A stretch of 64,000 nucleotides of DNA from ZC4RG42 sp003242425 (GTDB taxonomy: Bacteria; Pseudomonadota; Gammaproteobacteria; Burkholderiales; SG8-39), in assembly GCA_937907425.1 (NCBI GenBank), contig CALCIE010000006.1, forward strand, positions 3,299-67,298, in the 5' to 3' direction. Made by a program: the position numbers and the translations under genes. Shown here in pieces: positions 47,046-56,885 of the stretch. Below the pieces are notes generated by a model. It saw only the letters and a program-made list of their open reading frames with translations, ran no database searches and was not told the origin of the DNA. Numbering within the stretch: position 1 is the stretch's first letter; the number at the start of each line of letters is the position of its first letter.

Positions 47046-49496
47046 CTAACCCATGTTCCCCGGCCAGCGCCATTCGCGTATCTCCGGCATGTCTTCGCCG
47101 TGCTCGCTGATGTAACGGCGATGTTCGATCAGCTTGTCGCGGATCGCCTGCTTGACGTAGGCCGCGCGTGCGCGCAAGGACGGCACGTAGTCGATCACAG
47201 CCGAGACCAGGCTGAAGCGGTCGATCTCGTTCAGCACCGCCATGTCGAACGGCGTGGTGGTGGTGCCTTTCTCCTTGTAGCCGCGCACGTGCAGGTTGTC
47301 GTGGTTGGTGCGGCGGTAGGTCAGCCGGTGGATCAGCCACGGATAGCCGTGGAAGGCGAAGATGATCGGCTTGTCGGTGGTGAACAGCGTGTCGAAATCG
47401 CGGTCGCTCAAGCCGTGCGGATGCTCTTCGCGCGGCTGCAGCTTCATCAGATCCACCACGTTGACGACGCGGATCCTGAGATCGGGGAAGTACTGCCGCA
47501 GCAGGGTCACGGCCGCCAGCGTCTCGATGGTCGGCACGTCGCCGCAGCAGGCCATCACCACGTCGGGTTCGCCGTCGTGGTCGTTCGAGGCCCACTCCCA
47601 GATGCCGATGCCCGCCGCGCAGTGCTTGATCGCCGCGTCCATCGACAACCACTGCGGCTGCGGCTGCTTGCCGGCGATGATGACGTTCACCTTGTCGCGG
47701 CTCTGCAGGCACTGGTCGGTGACGCAGAGCAGCGTGTTGGCATCCGGCGGCAGGTAGACGCGGATGACCTCCGCCTCCTTGTTCACCACCACGTCGATGA
47801 AACCGGGATCCTGATGCGAGAAACCGTTGTGGTCCTGCCGCCAGACGTGCGAGCTCAGCAGGATGTTGAGCGAGGCGATGGAATGGCGCCAGGGGATGCT
47901 GCGGCACACGGCGAGCCACTTGGCGTACTGGTTGAACATCGAATCCACGATGTGGATGAACGCCTCGTAGCAGGAGAAGAAGCCGTGCCGCCCGGTGAGG
48001 AGGTAGCCCTCCAGCCAGCCCTGGCAGAGATGCTCCGACAGCACTTCCATCGCCCGGCCGTCGGGCGAGACGTGCTCGTCGTTGGCGTGGATGATGCCGG
48101 TGAAGCAGCGGTCGGTGACTTCCAGCACCGCGCCCCAGCGGTTCGAGGCGAGTTCGTCCGGGCTGAAGACGCGGAAGTTGCGGCTTGCCAGATTGAGCCG
48201 CATGACGTCGCGCAGATACTCGCCCTGCACCTTGGTGGCTTCGGCGAGGATCGCGCCCGGCCGTTCGACTTCGACCGCGTAACGCTCGAAGTCCGGCAGA
48301 CGCAGATCGCGCAACAGCAGGCCGCCGTTCGCGTAGGGCGTCGCCCCCATGCGTTTGGTGCCGCGCGGGGCGAGCGCGCGCAGTTCCTCTCGCAGGCGCC
48401 CGTGTTCGTCGAACAGTTCCTCGGGCCGGTAGCTCTTCATCCAGCGTTCGAGCTCGGCCACGCGCTCCGGATGTTCGTCCAGATCCGCCAGCGGCACCTG
48501 GTGCGAACGGAAGCTGCCTTCCACCGGGCGGTCGTCGATCCGCTTGGGCCCGGTCCAGCCCTTGGGCGAAACGAGCACGATCATCGGCCAGCGCGGCCGC
48601 TCGAAGGGCCGGCCTTCGCGGGCCGCGCTGCGCGCCGCCTGCTGGATGGCACGGATCTCGGCCATGACGCGATCGAGCGTATCGGCCATGGCGCGGTGCG
48701 CGGCCATCACGTCGTCGGGATTCACGTCGACGAAATAGGGCTTGTGACCGTAGCCGGTCAGCAGCGCTTCCAGCTCCTCGCGCGGAATGCGCGCCAGCAC
48801 GCAAGGGTTGGCGATCTTGTAGCCGTTCAGGTGCAGGATCGGCAGCACGGCGCCGTCGCGCGCCGGGTTGAGGAATTTGTTCGAATGCCAGCTCGCCGCG
48901 AGCGGACCGGTCTCCGCTTCACCGTCGCCGATCACGCAGGCCACCACCAGGTCGGGGTTGTCGAAGGCGGCGCCGTAGGCGTGCACCAGCGCATAACCGA
49001 GTTCGCCGCCTTCGTGGATCGAGCCCGGCGTCTCCGCCGCGGTATGGCTCGGCACCCCGCCCGGAAAGGAGAACTGCTTGAACAGCCGCCGCATGCCCTC
49101 CTCGTCCTGCGAGATCTCGGGATAGAGCTCGCTGTAAGTGCCTTCCAGATAGGTCTGCGCGACGAGCGCCGGCCCGCCGTGCCCCGGGCCGGTGACGAAC
49201 AGCATGTCCACGTCCTGCTCGCGGATGACGCGGTTGAGATGCGTATAGATGAAGTTCAGGCCCGGCGTGGTGCCCCAGTGACCGAGCAGACGCGGTTTGA
49301 TGTGCTCGCGCTTGAGGGGCTCGCGCAGCAGCGGATTGTCGTAGAGGTAGATCTGGCCGACCGAAAGATAGTTGGCGGCGCGCCAATAGGCGTCCATCCT
49401 GCGCAGTTCCTCCTCGCGCACGGCGCGGGTTGCGCTGTCGGCCTGCGCGCCGCGTGCCTGCGGCGCGCGCTGCGTGAGCTGTTCGGTGTCGCTCAT
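47046..49496 (-). CDS. xfp: Xylulose-5-phosphate/fructose-6-phosphate phosphoketolase
   Basis: Encodes 816 aa, TPP-dependent. It splits xylulose 5-phosphate or fructose 6-phosphate with phosphate into acetyl phosphate plus a sugar phosphate. The N-terminal GHWGTTPGLNFIY and FVTGPGHGGPAL, the TPP motif GDGEAETGPLAASWHSNKF near residue 200, and SHQDPGFIDVVV are intact. The start at 49496 is the ATG 11 bases after GGAGG; a GTG four codons upstream would sit too close to that site. It lies between a DUF2934 gene and glgC on one strand, coupling the shunt to glycogen metabolism. Confidence 0.96.
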   Translation of the reverse strand: MSDTEQLTQRAPQARGAQADSATRAVREEELRRMDAYWRAANYLSVGQIYLYDNPLLREPLKREHIKPRLLGHWGTTPGLNFIYTHLNRVIREQDVDMLFVTGPGHGGPALVAQTYLEGTYSELYPEISQDEEGMRRLFKQFSFPGGVPSHTAAETPGSIHEGGELGYALVHAYGAAFDNPDLVVACVIGDGEAETGPLAASWHSNKFLNPARDGAVLPILHLNGYKIANPCVLARIPREELEALLTGYGHKPYFVDVNPDDVMAAHRAMADTLDRVMAEIRAIQQAARSAAREGRPFERPRWPMIVLVSPKGWTGPKRIDDRPVEGSFRSHQVPLADLDEHPERVAELERWMKSYRPEELFDEHGRLREELRALAPRGTKRMGATPYANGGLLLRDLRLPDFERYAVEVERPGAILAEATKVQGEYLRDVMRLNLASRNFRVFSPDELASNRWGAVLEVTDRCFTGIIHANDEHVSPDGRAMEVLSEHLCQGWLEGYLLTGRHGFFSCYEAFIHIVDSMFNQYAKWLAVCRSIPWRHSIASLNILLSSHVWRQDHNGFSHQDPGFIDVVVNKEAEVIRVYLPPDANTLLCVTDQCLQSRDKVNVIIAGKQPQPQWLSMDAAIKHCAAGIGIWEWASNDHDGEPDVVMACCGDVPTIETLAAVTLLRQYFPDLRIRVVNVVDLMKLQPREEHPHGLSDRDFDTLFTTDKPIIFAFHGYPWLIHRLTYRRTNHDNLHVRGYKEKGTTTTPFDMAVLNEIDRFSLVSAVIDYVPSLRARAAYVKQAIRDKLIEHRRYISEHGEDMPEIREWRWPGNMG

Positions 49497-49518
49497 TCGT
49501 CCGTTCACCTCCAGACGC

Positions 49519-50037
49519 TCAGCCTCCAGGCGTTCCTACACGCGCAGCCTGCTCGATTTCGCGCAGGCGCGCTTTGATCTCTGCTTCGGCTCCCAGCCAG
49601 TCCTCGATTTCGTAACCGGCGTGGAAGCCGCGGCGCTCCGCACGGAAGTATGCCGCTTCGGCGATCATCCGGGACAGTTCCTGCGGCGAAACGGCGCCGC
49701 TCGGCCAGTGGATGGTGTGATCGTGCGGTTCCGCGACGAAGCGGGAATCGCCGCGCGTATCGTGCATCGCGACGGCGTGTCCGCTGCCCCATCCGCGCGG
49801 CACGGGCGAGACGGTGTCGCCTGCTGAAGTGCCGTCGCCCGCGTAGACGCGGCCGGTATCGGCACCGATTGCGCGATCACCTTGCGCGGCCTGATCCGGT
49901 CCGGATACGGCGGCGTCGCTCGCCGCCTCGGTCGATGACAGACGGCCATCGGTTTCGGCGGCGGACGATGCCGAAGCGTCCGAACGCGTTTTCTCGGCGG
50001 GCTTCGGCGATTGGGAAGGATTCCGGGGTTCGGCCAT
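49519..50037 (-). CDS. DUF2934-domain protein
   Basis: Encodes 172 aa. The first ~115 residues are hydrophilic, Ser/Ala/Asp-rich and probably disordered, with repeated Thr/Gly patches. The C-terminal ~45 residues match DUF2934 (SRMIAEAAYFRAERRGFHAG; EIEDWLGAEAEIKARL), a small helical domain of unknown function often encoded near glycogen or stress genes. The start at 50037 has an AGGAG site. It lies 22 bp upstream of the phosphoketolase gene and downstream of glucokinase, so is likely co-transcribed. Its function is unknown. Confidence 0.85.
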   Translation of the reverse strand: MAEPRNPSQSPKPAEKTRSDASASSAAETDGRLSSTEAASDAAVSGPDQAAQGDRAIGADTGRVYAGDGTSAGDTVSPVPRGWGSGHAVAMHDTRGDSRFVAEPHDHTIHWPSGAVSPQELSRMIAEAAYFRAERRGFHAGYEIEDWLGAEAEIKARLREIEQAARVGTPGG

Positions 50038-50073
50038 GGTCTGCTACTCCTGTCTTGTCGAGGTGCAAGGGTG

Positions 50074-51030
50074 CTACGTTGCCACGTCCCGCACCGCGGC
50101 GAGCGCCGCACCGAGTAGCGCGACCTGTTCGTTCAACACCACATGGATCGGAATGCGTTCGACGATGCCGCTGAAGCTGCCCTTGCTGTTGAAGGCGGTA
50201 AGCAAGCGGCTTGCCTGTCGCGGCTTGAGTACTTTGGGCGCGATGCCGCCGGCAAGGAAGACGCCGCCGTAGGCGAGCACGGCGAGCGCATGATCGCCGG
50301 CCACCGCGCCGAAACAGGACGCGAAGATTTCCAATGCCTCGAGCGCAACGCTGTCCTCATGTTCCAGCGCCAGCGCGGAAACTTCCGCCGGAGGGATGTC
50401 CGGGGAGCCGCCTAGAAAGGCGTAAATGCGCGCGATGCCAGCACCCGAGACCACGTGCTCGGCCTCGACACGGCCCAGCCGTTCGTGGAGGTAGCGCCAC
50501 AGCTCCAGTTGCCGCAAATCGGCGGGCGCAAAGCCCGCGTGACCGCCTTCGCTGGGAACCACGCGGTAACAGCCGCCTTCCCAAAGGCGATAGGCGACGC
50601 CCAGACCCGTGCCCGCACCGAGCACGACTTGCGGCGCGCGCGGGCGGAATTCGCCGCGCTGCAGGGTGAGCACGTCCGGCTCACCCAGCACTTCCACGCC
50701 GTATGCGGTGGCCTCGAAATCGTTCATCAGCCGCACCGGAGCGCCGTCCAGGATGGCCGAGCAGACCGCGGCGTCGATGAGCCAGGGCCGGTTGGTCAGA
50801 CGCACGCGCTCGCCTTCGCGCGGCCCCGCCACGCCGAATGCCGCATAGCGGATCTCGCGTCCCGCGGCGTGTTCGGCGACGAAGCGGCGCAAAATGGCGT
50901 CGAAATCGCCGTATTCGTCGTTCGCATAGCGCTCGACGTGCAGCATGCGCACGCCTTCGTCCTGCGGTTCGGCCAGGGCAACATAGGTCTTGGTCCCGCC
51001 GATGTCGGCGGCCAGCACGGCGTTTCTCAT
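50074..51030 (-). CDS. glk: Glucokinase
   Basis: Encodes 318 aa phosphorylating glucose with ATP. The N-terminal phosphate-binding motif LAADIGGTKTYVAL starts at residue 5. The family segments LMNDFEATAYG near residue 95, LGAGTGLGVAYR near 130 and VVPSEGGHAGFAP near 155 are present, and VYLAGGIAP-like VFLAGGIAPKV is near the C-terminus. It would return free glucose from glycogen or GH57 action to glucose 6-phosphate. It is the upstream end of the leftward storage-carbon series and divergent from glgA (74 bp between). No strong ribosome site is seen. Confidence 0.94.
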   Translation of the reverse strand: MRNAVLAADIGGTKTYVALAEPQDEGVRMLHVERYANDEYGDFDAILRRFVAEHAAGREIRYAAFGVAGPREGERVRLTNRPWLIDAAVCSAILDGAPVRLMNDFEATAYGVEVLGEPDVLTLQRGEFRPRAPQVVLGAGTGLGVAYRLWEGGCYRVVPSEGGHAGFAPADLRQLELWRYLHERLGRVEAEHVVSGAGIARIYAFLGGSPDIPPAEVSALALEHEDSVALEALEIFASCFGAVAGDHALAVLAYGGVFLAGGIAPKVLKPRQASRLLTAFNSKGSFSGIVERIPIHVVLNEQVALLGAALAAVRDVAT

Positions 51031-51104
51031 GTTGTCGTACCGAAAAGCCTGACGAGGACTGCTATGCTACGCCCGCAGGCCCCTTCGATCTTGATTTTCG
51101 CCAA

Positions 51105-52568
51105 ATGAGCACCTTACGCGTCCTCTACGTCACGCCCGAATGCACCCCCTGGGTCAAAACCGGCGGCCTGGGGGATGTTTCGGCCGCGCTGCCGCCCGAG
51201 CTCGCCAGGCTGGGTTGCGAGGTCGCGCTGCTGATCCCCGCGTATCGGGCCATGCAGGCGCTGACGGCAGGCGCGTCGCCGGTCGCCGAAGTGCCTGCGC
51301 ACGGAGAGCTGCCCGCCTGCCGTGTGCTGCAAACACGGCTCAAAAACGGCGTGCGGCTGCTGCTGCTCGACGCGCCGGCGCTGTACGACCGCGAGGCGGG
51401 CCCCTATCTGGACGCGACCGGACGCGACTGGCCCGACAATGCACTGCGCTTCGGTGCGCTTTCGCACGCGGCCGCGCACCTTTGCCGCGCCGGGCTCGCC
51501 GACGGATGGCTGCCGCAGGTGCTGCATTGTCACGACTGGCCGGCGGCGCTCGCGCCTGTTTACCTGCGTTACGGCCCGCCGGCGGAAGTCGCGAGCATCG
51601 TCACCATCCACAACCTCGCTTTCCAGGGCATCTTCCCCGCGCAGACCCTGCACGCGCTCGGCCTGCCCGAGTCGAGCTTCACGCTCGACGGCGTCGAATA
51701 CTGGGGGCAAGTGTCGTTCCTCAAGGGCGGGCTCGCCTGCGCCGACGCCATCACCGCCGTGAGTCCGAACTACGCGCGCGAAATCCAGGACAAGGAGCTG
51801 GGCTTCGGGCTGGACGGCCTGCTCCACGCGCGGCGCGCCGTGCTATACGGCATCCTCAACGGCATCGACATACAGACGTGGAACCCGGCCGACGATCCGC
51901 TCATCGCCGCGCCTTACGACAGCGACCGTCTGGAAGCGAAAGCCCTCAACAAACTCGCGCTGCAGAAAAGGCTCGGGCTGCCGCAGGACGAAGCGGTGCC
52001 GCTGCTCGGCAGCGTCGGCCGCATCACGCTGCAAAAGGGCTTCGACCTCATCGCCGAGGTCGCCGAAACCCTCGTCCACGGCGGCACGCCGGTGCAGTTC
52101 GCGCTGCTCGGTTCGGGCTCGCTGGAGCTGGAGAACAGGCTGCTCGCGCTGCAGGCCGCGCATCCGCGCGCGATCGGCTTGAAGATCGGTTTCGACGAGA
52201 AGCTCGCGCATCTCATCGAAGCCGGCGCCGACATGTTCCTCATGCCTTCGCGCTTCGAGCCCTGCGGGCTGAATCAGATGTACAGCCAGCGCTACGGCAC
52301 GCCGCCCGTCGCCAATGCCACCGGCGGGCTGGTGGACACCATCGAGGACTACGACGGCACCCCGGAAAGCGCGGCGCATGCCACCGGCTTCCTGTTCCGC
52401 GAAGCGAGCCCCGAAGCCTTCCTCGCCGCGGTACGCCGCGCGCTCGACTGCTATGCCGACAAGAAACTGTGGCGGCAGCTGTGCCGCAACGGCATGGCGA
52501 AAGACTTCAGCTGGGAGAACAGCGCGCGCCGCTACGTCGAACTCTATCGTTCGCTGATCGCGAAGTAA
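51105..52568 (+). CDS. glgA: Glycogen synthase (ADP-glucose)
   Basis: Encodes 487 aa of the GT5 glycosyltransferases, extending alpha-1,4-glucan from ADP-glucose. The N-terminal KTGGLGDVSAALP motif begins at residue 18. The HCHDWPAALAP segment near 145, SRFEPCGLNQMYSQRYG near 385 and PVANATGGLVDTI near 405 complete the GT-B active site. The start at 51105 is the first good ATG; its ribosome site is weak. It is divergent from glucokinase and converges, 12 bp away, on the phosphorylase gene. Confidence 0.96.
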   Translation: MSTLRVLYVTPECTPWVKTGGLGDVSAALPPELARLGCEVALLIPAYRAMQALTAGASPVAEVPAHGELPACRVLQTRLKNGVRLLLLDAPALYDREAGPYLDATGRDWPDNALRFGALSHAAAHLCRAGLADGWLPQVLHCHDWPAALAPVYLRYGPPAEVASIVTIHNLAFQGIFPAQTLHALGLPESSFTLDGVEYWGQVSFLKGGLACADAITAVSPNYAREIQDKELGFGLDGLLHARRAVLYGILNGIDIQTWNPADDPLIAAPYDSDRLEAKALNKLALQKRLGLPQDEAVPLLGSVGRITLQKGFDLIAEVAETLVHGGTPVQFALLGSGSLELENRLLALQAAHPRAIGLKIGFDEKLAHLIEAGADMFLMPSRFEPCGLNQMYSQRYGTPPVANATGGLVDTIEDYDGTPESAAHATGFLFREASPEAFLAAVRRALDCYADKKLWRQLCRNGMAKDFSWENSARRYVELYRSLIAK

Positions 52569-52580
52569 GCGCCGCGCACC

Positions 52581-55133
52581 TCAGACCCAGAGCATCAGGC
52601 CGAGCTCGAAGGGGTGCGTGAGCAGCTCGTGCGCGGGATAGACGCGGATGCGGTAGTCCAGCCGGCCGCAGAGCTCCGGCTCCAGTTCCAGCACGAAGCG
52701 ATGTTCGCCGGCTTCGGTACGCGTGCCGTCGGCGGCGAAGGCGTAGACGCGCCGGTCCCCGCCGTCGCGCAGTCCGCGCGTGAGCACCGCTTCCACGGCC
52801 ACGTCGCCCGGCGACAGCGTGTCGAGATTCACCGCGACTTCGATGCGCACCGATTCGCCGAAACGGATGCGCCGTTTCGGCGTGTCGAGGCGGCGGATGG
52901 TGACGTTCGGCCAGGCGGCGCGCACTTTCGTCTTCCATTGCGCGACGGTGCGCGCATTGGCGTAACCGCCTTCGGCGTATTTGCGTCCCGCCTGCGAGGC
53001 CGGCAGATAGAACTTGGAAATGTATTCGTTGATCATGCGGTGGGCGTTGAAGCGCGGCAGGATGGTGGCCATGGAGCGCTTCGACATCCGCACCCACTCC
53101 GGCGAATAGCCCATGTCGCCGCGGTTGTAGTACATGGGGATGACGCGGTCCTGGAGGATTTCGTACAGGTCGCGCGCCTCTTCCTGGTCGCGGCGCTGCT
53201 GGTCCAGCGCGGGCGAGGCGGGCTTGATCGCCCAGCCGTTGTCGCCCGTGTAGCCCTCGCCCCACCAGCCGTCGAGGATGGAGAGGTTGATGACGCCGTT
53301 CATGCCGGCTTTCATGCCCGAGGTACCGGACGCCTCCAGCGGATAGATCGGGTTGTTGAGCCACACGTCGACGCCCGTGGTCAGCCGCCGCCCCAGGCGC
53401 ATGTCGTAGCCTTCAAGCAGCAAGATGTGGCCCTCGAACTCCGGCATGCGCGACACGCGCGCGACCTCGCGGATCAGGTCCTGGCCCGGCACGTCGGCCG
53501 GATGCGCCTTGCCGGCGAAGATGAACAGCACCGGACGTTCGGGGTCGGAAATGATCTTGTGCAGCAGCTCCAGGTCGTTGAACAGCAGCGTGGCGCGCTT
53601 GTAGGTGGCGAAACGCCGACCGAAGCCGATGGTGAGCACGTTGGGCGATTCGGGATCGACCAGGCGCAGCAGCCGGTCCAGATGCGCTTCGCTGCCGTGA
53701 TTGCGGAAGTGCTGGATGCGGATGCGGTGGCGCACCAGGTGCAGCATCTGCGCCTTGAGATGCTGGCGCGTGCTCCAGTAGATGTGGTCCGGAATGGCCA
53801 TCAGCCGTTCCCACATCTCCGCGTCGCTGTGGCGCGTCCCCCAGTCGAAAGCCATAAAACGCTCGAAGATCGGGCCCCATTCAGGTGCGATGAACGTGGG
53901 CGCGTGCACGCCGTTGGTGACGTAGGTAACCGGGTTCTCCTCCGGCGGCACCTGCGGCCATAGCTCCTGCAGCATCTCCGAGCTCACGCGGCCGTGGATG
54001 CGCGACACCCCGTTGTGATAGCGCGAGCCGCGCACGGCCAGCGCGGTCATGTTGAAGTCAGGATTGAACGAAGTGCGGCCGAGCGCGAGCAGCTGCTCCG
54101 GCGCGAGGCCGAGCTCTTCACAGTAGTGCTGGAAGTACTGCGCGATCATTTCCTCGGCGAAATGATCGTGACCGGCCGCGACCGGCGTATGCGTGGTGAA
54201 CACGGTGTTGACCGCGACCGCCTCGAGCGCGGTGGCGAAGTCCAGCCCATGGCGCATGGCGACGCGGATGCGCTCCAGGACCAGAAACGCGGCATGCCCT
54301 TCGTTGATGTGCCACACGGTCGGCTTCAGCCCCAGCGCCGTGAGCGCGCGCACGCCGCCCACGCCGAGCACGATCTCCTGCTCGATGCGGGTGGTACGGT
54401 CGCCGCCGTAGAGATGATGGGCGATGTCGCGATCGCGTTCGCTGTTGGCTTCGATGTCCGTGTCGAGCAGATAGATCCTGACGTGGCCGACCCGGGCCTC
54501 CCATACCTGCGCATGGACGACGCGTCCCGGCAGCTCGACCTGGATGCGCAGGGGCTCGCCGTTCTCCTGCGTCACCGCCGTGATCGGCAGATCGTCGAAA
54601 TCGGAATCCTGGTAGTGCGGCTGCTGATTGCCTTCGGCGTCGATGGTCTGCGAGAAATAGCCTTGACGATAGAGCAGGCCGACGCCGACGAAGGGCAGAC
54701 GAATGTCGCTTGCGGCCTTGCAATGATCGCCGGCGAGGATGCCGAGCCCGCCGGAATAGATCGGCAGGCTTTCGTGGAAGCCGAACTCGGCGCAGAAGTA
54801 CGCGACCAGATCGTTCTGCCGCAACCACTCCGAGCCGTTGCGCCGCAGGGGTTCGGAGTGATAGCTGTCGTAGGCCGACAGCACGCGGTTGAAGGCGCTG
54901 AGGAAAGCCGGGTCGTCGGCGGCCTCGAACAGGCGCTGTTCGTCGACCCGCTTCAGCATCGCCTTGGGGCTGTGGCCCACCGCGTCCCAGAGTGCGGGAT
55001 GCAGACGCGCAAACAAAGCGCGCGTGGCGCGGTCCCAGCTATACCAGAGGTTGTTGGCCAGTTCCTCCAGCCGCGCGAGCCGCGGCGGAATGTTGGGGTT
55101 GACGTCGATGGTGTACTGGGTGGGGTGCGTCAT
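52581..55133 (-). CDS. glgP: Alpha-glucan phosphorylase (DUF3417 type)
   Basis: Encodes 850 aa, PLP-dependent, releasing glucose 1-phosphate from alpha-1,4-glucan. The N-terminal DUF3417 domain (ARLEELANNLWYSWDRATR) marks the alpha-glucan family phosphorylase branch found with maltodextrin and glycogen genes. The GILAGDHCKAASD and PVAAGHDHF segments are present, and the PLP lysine is in EASGTSGMKAGMNGV near residue 606. The start at 55133 has AGGACG. It converges on glgA and is divergent from an AidB-like gene. It lets the cell use the polymer made by the neighbouring glgC/glgA. Confidence 0.95.
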   Translation of the reverse strand: MTHPTQYTIDVNPNIPPRLARLEELANNLWYSWDRATRALFARLHPALWDAVGHSPKAMLKRVDEQRLFEAADDPAFLSAFNRVLSAYDSYHSEPLRRNGSEWLRQNDLVAYFCAEFGFHESLPIYSGGLGILAGDHCKAASDIRLPFVGVGLLYRQGYFSQTIDAEGNQQPHYQDSDFDDLPITAVTQENGEPLRIQVELPGRVVHAQVWEARVGHVRIYLLDTDIEANSERDRDIAHHLYGGDRTTRIEQEIVLGVGGVRALTALGLKPTVWHINEGHAAFLVLERIRVAMRHGLDFATALEAVAVNTVFTTHTPVAAGHDHFAEEMIAQYFQHYCEELGLAPEQLLALGRTSFNPDFNMTALAVRGSRYHNGVSRIHGRVSSEMLQELWPQVPPEENPVTYVTNGVHAPTFIAPEWGPIFERFMAFDWGTRHSDAEMWERLMAIPDHIYWSTRQHLKAQMLHLVRHRIRIQHFRNHGSEAHLDRLLRLVDPESPNVLTIGFGRRFATYKRATLLFNDLELLHKIISDPERPVLFIFAGKAHPADVPGQDLIREVARVSRMPEFEGHILLLEGYDMRLGRRLTTGVDVWLNNPIYPLEASGTSGMKAGMNGVINLSILDGWWGEGYTGDNGWAIKPASPALDQQRRDQEEARDLYEILQDRVIPMYYNRGDMGYSPEWVRMSKRSMATILPRFNAHRMINEYISKFYLPASQAGRKYAEGGYANARTVAQWKTKVRAAWPNVTIRRLDTPKRRIRFGESVRIEVAVNLDTLSPGDVAVEAVLTRGLRDGGDRRVYAFAADGTRTEAGEHRFVLELEPELCGRLDYRIRVYPAHELLTHPFELGLMLWV

Positions 55134-55235
55134 CGTGCACGTCCTAGCAAGTGCTGTGCGAGGCCACCCGCATGATAACGGAACGCGGCAGACGCCTCGG
55201 AGATGTAGGATAAACGCCGCCTACAGGAGCCCCGT

Positions 55236-56879
55236 ATGCGCGCCTCCCTCGCTTCAACCGCTCCGCCCGCGCCGCACAACCTGCCCGCGCCCCTCGTCGA
55301 TATCGATCTGTGGCGGACCGACCCGGTCCTGCGCGCCGCTGTCGCACGCGAAGGCGGCGGCTGGATCGAAGCTCGTGCCGAAGCGCTCGGCCGTTTCGTC
55401 GGCAGCGTCGAAATGCAGACGCTCGCCAGGGAGGCGAACGAACACGCGCCCGTCTTGCAGAACTACGACCGCAACGGCGAACGCATCGATCTGGTGCATT
55501 ACCACGCGGCCTATCACCGGCTCATGCAGGCGGCCTTCGGTGCCGGCCTGCATTCGCTCGCGTGGAAGGAAACGCGCACGGGCCGTTTCGTTGCGCGCGC
55601 GGCGCTCAACTACCTGTGGAACCAGGGCGAACAGGGCACCGCCTGCCCGGTGACCATGAGCTTCGCCGCGGTGCACGTGCTGCGCGGCGCGCCGGCGATC
55701 GCGGCGCACTGGGAGCCGAAGCTGCTGACCGACGATTACGATCCACGGCCGCTGCCCATGCAGGAGAAACGCGCTCTGACCGTCGGCATGGCGATGACCG
55801 AGAAACAGGGCGGCTCCGATCTGCGCGCCAACACGACGGTCGCCACGCCCGTGGACGGGGACGAGCACGTGCTGGAAGGCCACAAGTGGTTCTGCTCGGC
55901 GCCGATGAGCGACGGCTTTCTCACGCTCGCGCAGCGCGCCGAGGGGCCGACCTGCTTCTTCGTGCCGCGCGTCCTGCCCGACGGCAGGCGCAACTTCGCC
56001 CTCGTGCGCCTGAAGGACAAGCTCGGCAACCGCTCCAACGCCTCGGGCGAAATCGAATACCGCGGCACGCGCGCGTGGCGCGTCGGCGAGCCGGGCCGGG
56101 GCATCGCGACGCTGATCGAGATGGCGCATCTCACGCGCTTCGACATCGTCGTCGCCGTCGCCGGCATGATGCGCGCGGCACTGGTGCAGGCGCTGCACCA
56201 CACACGCCATCGCCGCGCCTTCGGGGAGGCGCTCATCGACCAGCCGCTGATGCGCAACGTGCTCGCGGATCTCGCGCTCGAATGCGAGGCGGCGACGCTG
56301 CTCGCCTTCCGCCTCGCAGGCGCCTTCGACCGCACGCAGACGGATGAACGCGAGCAGCACTATGCGCGGCTCGTCACCCCGATCGCCAAGTACTGGCTGT
56401 GCAAACGGCTGCCGGTCTACATCGTCGAAGCCCTGGAGTGTTTCGGCGGCAACGGCTATGTGGAAGACTGGCCGATGGCGCGCCTGTACCGCGAAGCGCC
56501 TCTCAACGGCCTTTGGGAAGGCAGCGGCAACGTGATTTGCCTCGATGTACTGAGGGCGATCGCCAAAACGCCGCGAGCCCTCGAAGCCGTGTACGAGGAA
56601 CTGGCGCCGCTGTCCGTCGCGCACGCGCCGCTTGCCAGGCATCTGGCACTGTTATGGGGCACATTGCGCAATCAGCCGGTCGCCCTGCGCGAGGCACGCC
56701 GGATCACCGAAGGGCTCGCGCTCGCCCTGCAGGCCGCGTTGCTCGCGCGGCACGCGCCGCCGGAGACGGCCGAGGCCTTCATCGCCACGCGCCTGGACGG
56801 CGAAGGCGGCCGTGCTTTCGGCACGCTTCCCGAGCGCTTCGACTGCGGCGCCATCGTGGCGCGCGCCCTGGCGTGCTGA
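55236..56879 (+). CDS. AidB-like acyl-CoA dehydrogenase family flavoprotein
   Basis: Encodes 547 aa with acyl-CoA dehydrogenase middle and C-terminal domains. Features include MAMTEKQGGSDLRANT near residue 185, the FAD/substrate segment HKWFCSAPMSDGFL and GEIEYRGTRAWRVGEPGRG. The C-terminal EALECFGGNGYVEDWPMARLY and APLNGLWEGSGNVICLD match AidB, whose active-site Glu lies in this region. E. coli AidB is induced by alkylating agents and its catalytic role is uncertain; many homologues are annotated as acyl-CoA dehydrogenases. The start at 55236 has CAGGAGCC. It is monocistronic, divergent from glgP. Confidence 0.88.
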   Translation: MRASLASTAPPAPHNLPAPLVDIDLWRTDPVLRAAVAREGGGWIEARAEALGRFVGSVEMQTLAREANEHAPVLQNYDRNGERIDLVHYHAAYHRLMQAAFGAGLHSLAWKETRTGRFVARAALNYLWNQGEQGTACPVTMSFAAVHVLRGAPAIAAHWEPKLLTDDYDPRPLPMQEKRALTVGMAMTEKQGGSDLRANTTVATPVDGDEHVLEGHKWFCSAPMSDGFLTLAQRAEGPTCFFVPRVLPDGRRNFALVRLKDKLGNRSNASGEIEYRGTRAWRVGEPGRGIATLIEMAHLTRFDIVVAVAGMMRAALVQALHHTRHRRAFGEALIDQPLMRNVLADLALECEAATLLAFRLAGAFDRTQTDEREQHYARLVTPIAKYWLCKRLPVYIVEALECFGGNGYVEDWPMARLYREAPLNGLWEGSGNVICLDVLRAIAKTPRALEAVYEELAPLSVAHAPLARHLALLWGTLRNQPVALREARRITEGLALALQAALLARHAPPETAEAFIATRLDGEGGRAFGTLPERFDCGAIVARALAC

Positions 56880-56885
56880 ACGCGG

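Noticed and set aside
45669..49577. Open frame of 1302 codons opposite glgC and phosphoketolase
   Set aside because: Antisense shadow spanning two real genes and their intergenic gap. Composition is typical of GC-skewed antisense frames and there is no family.
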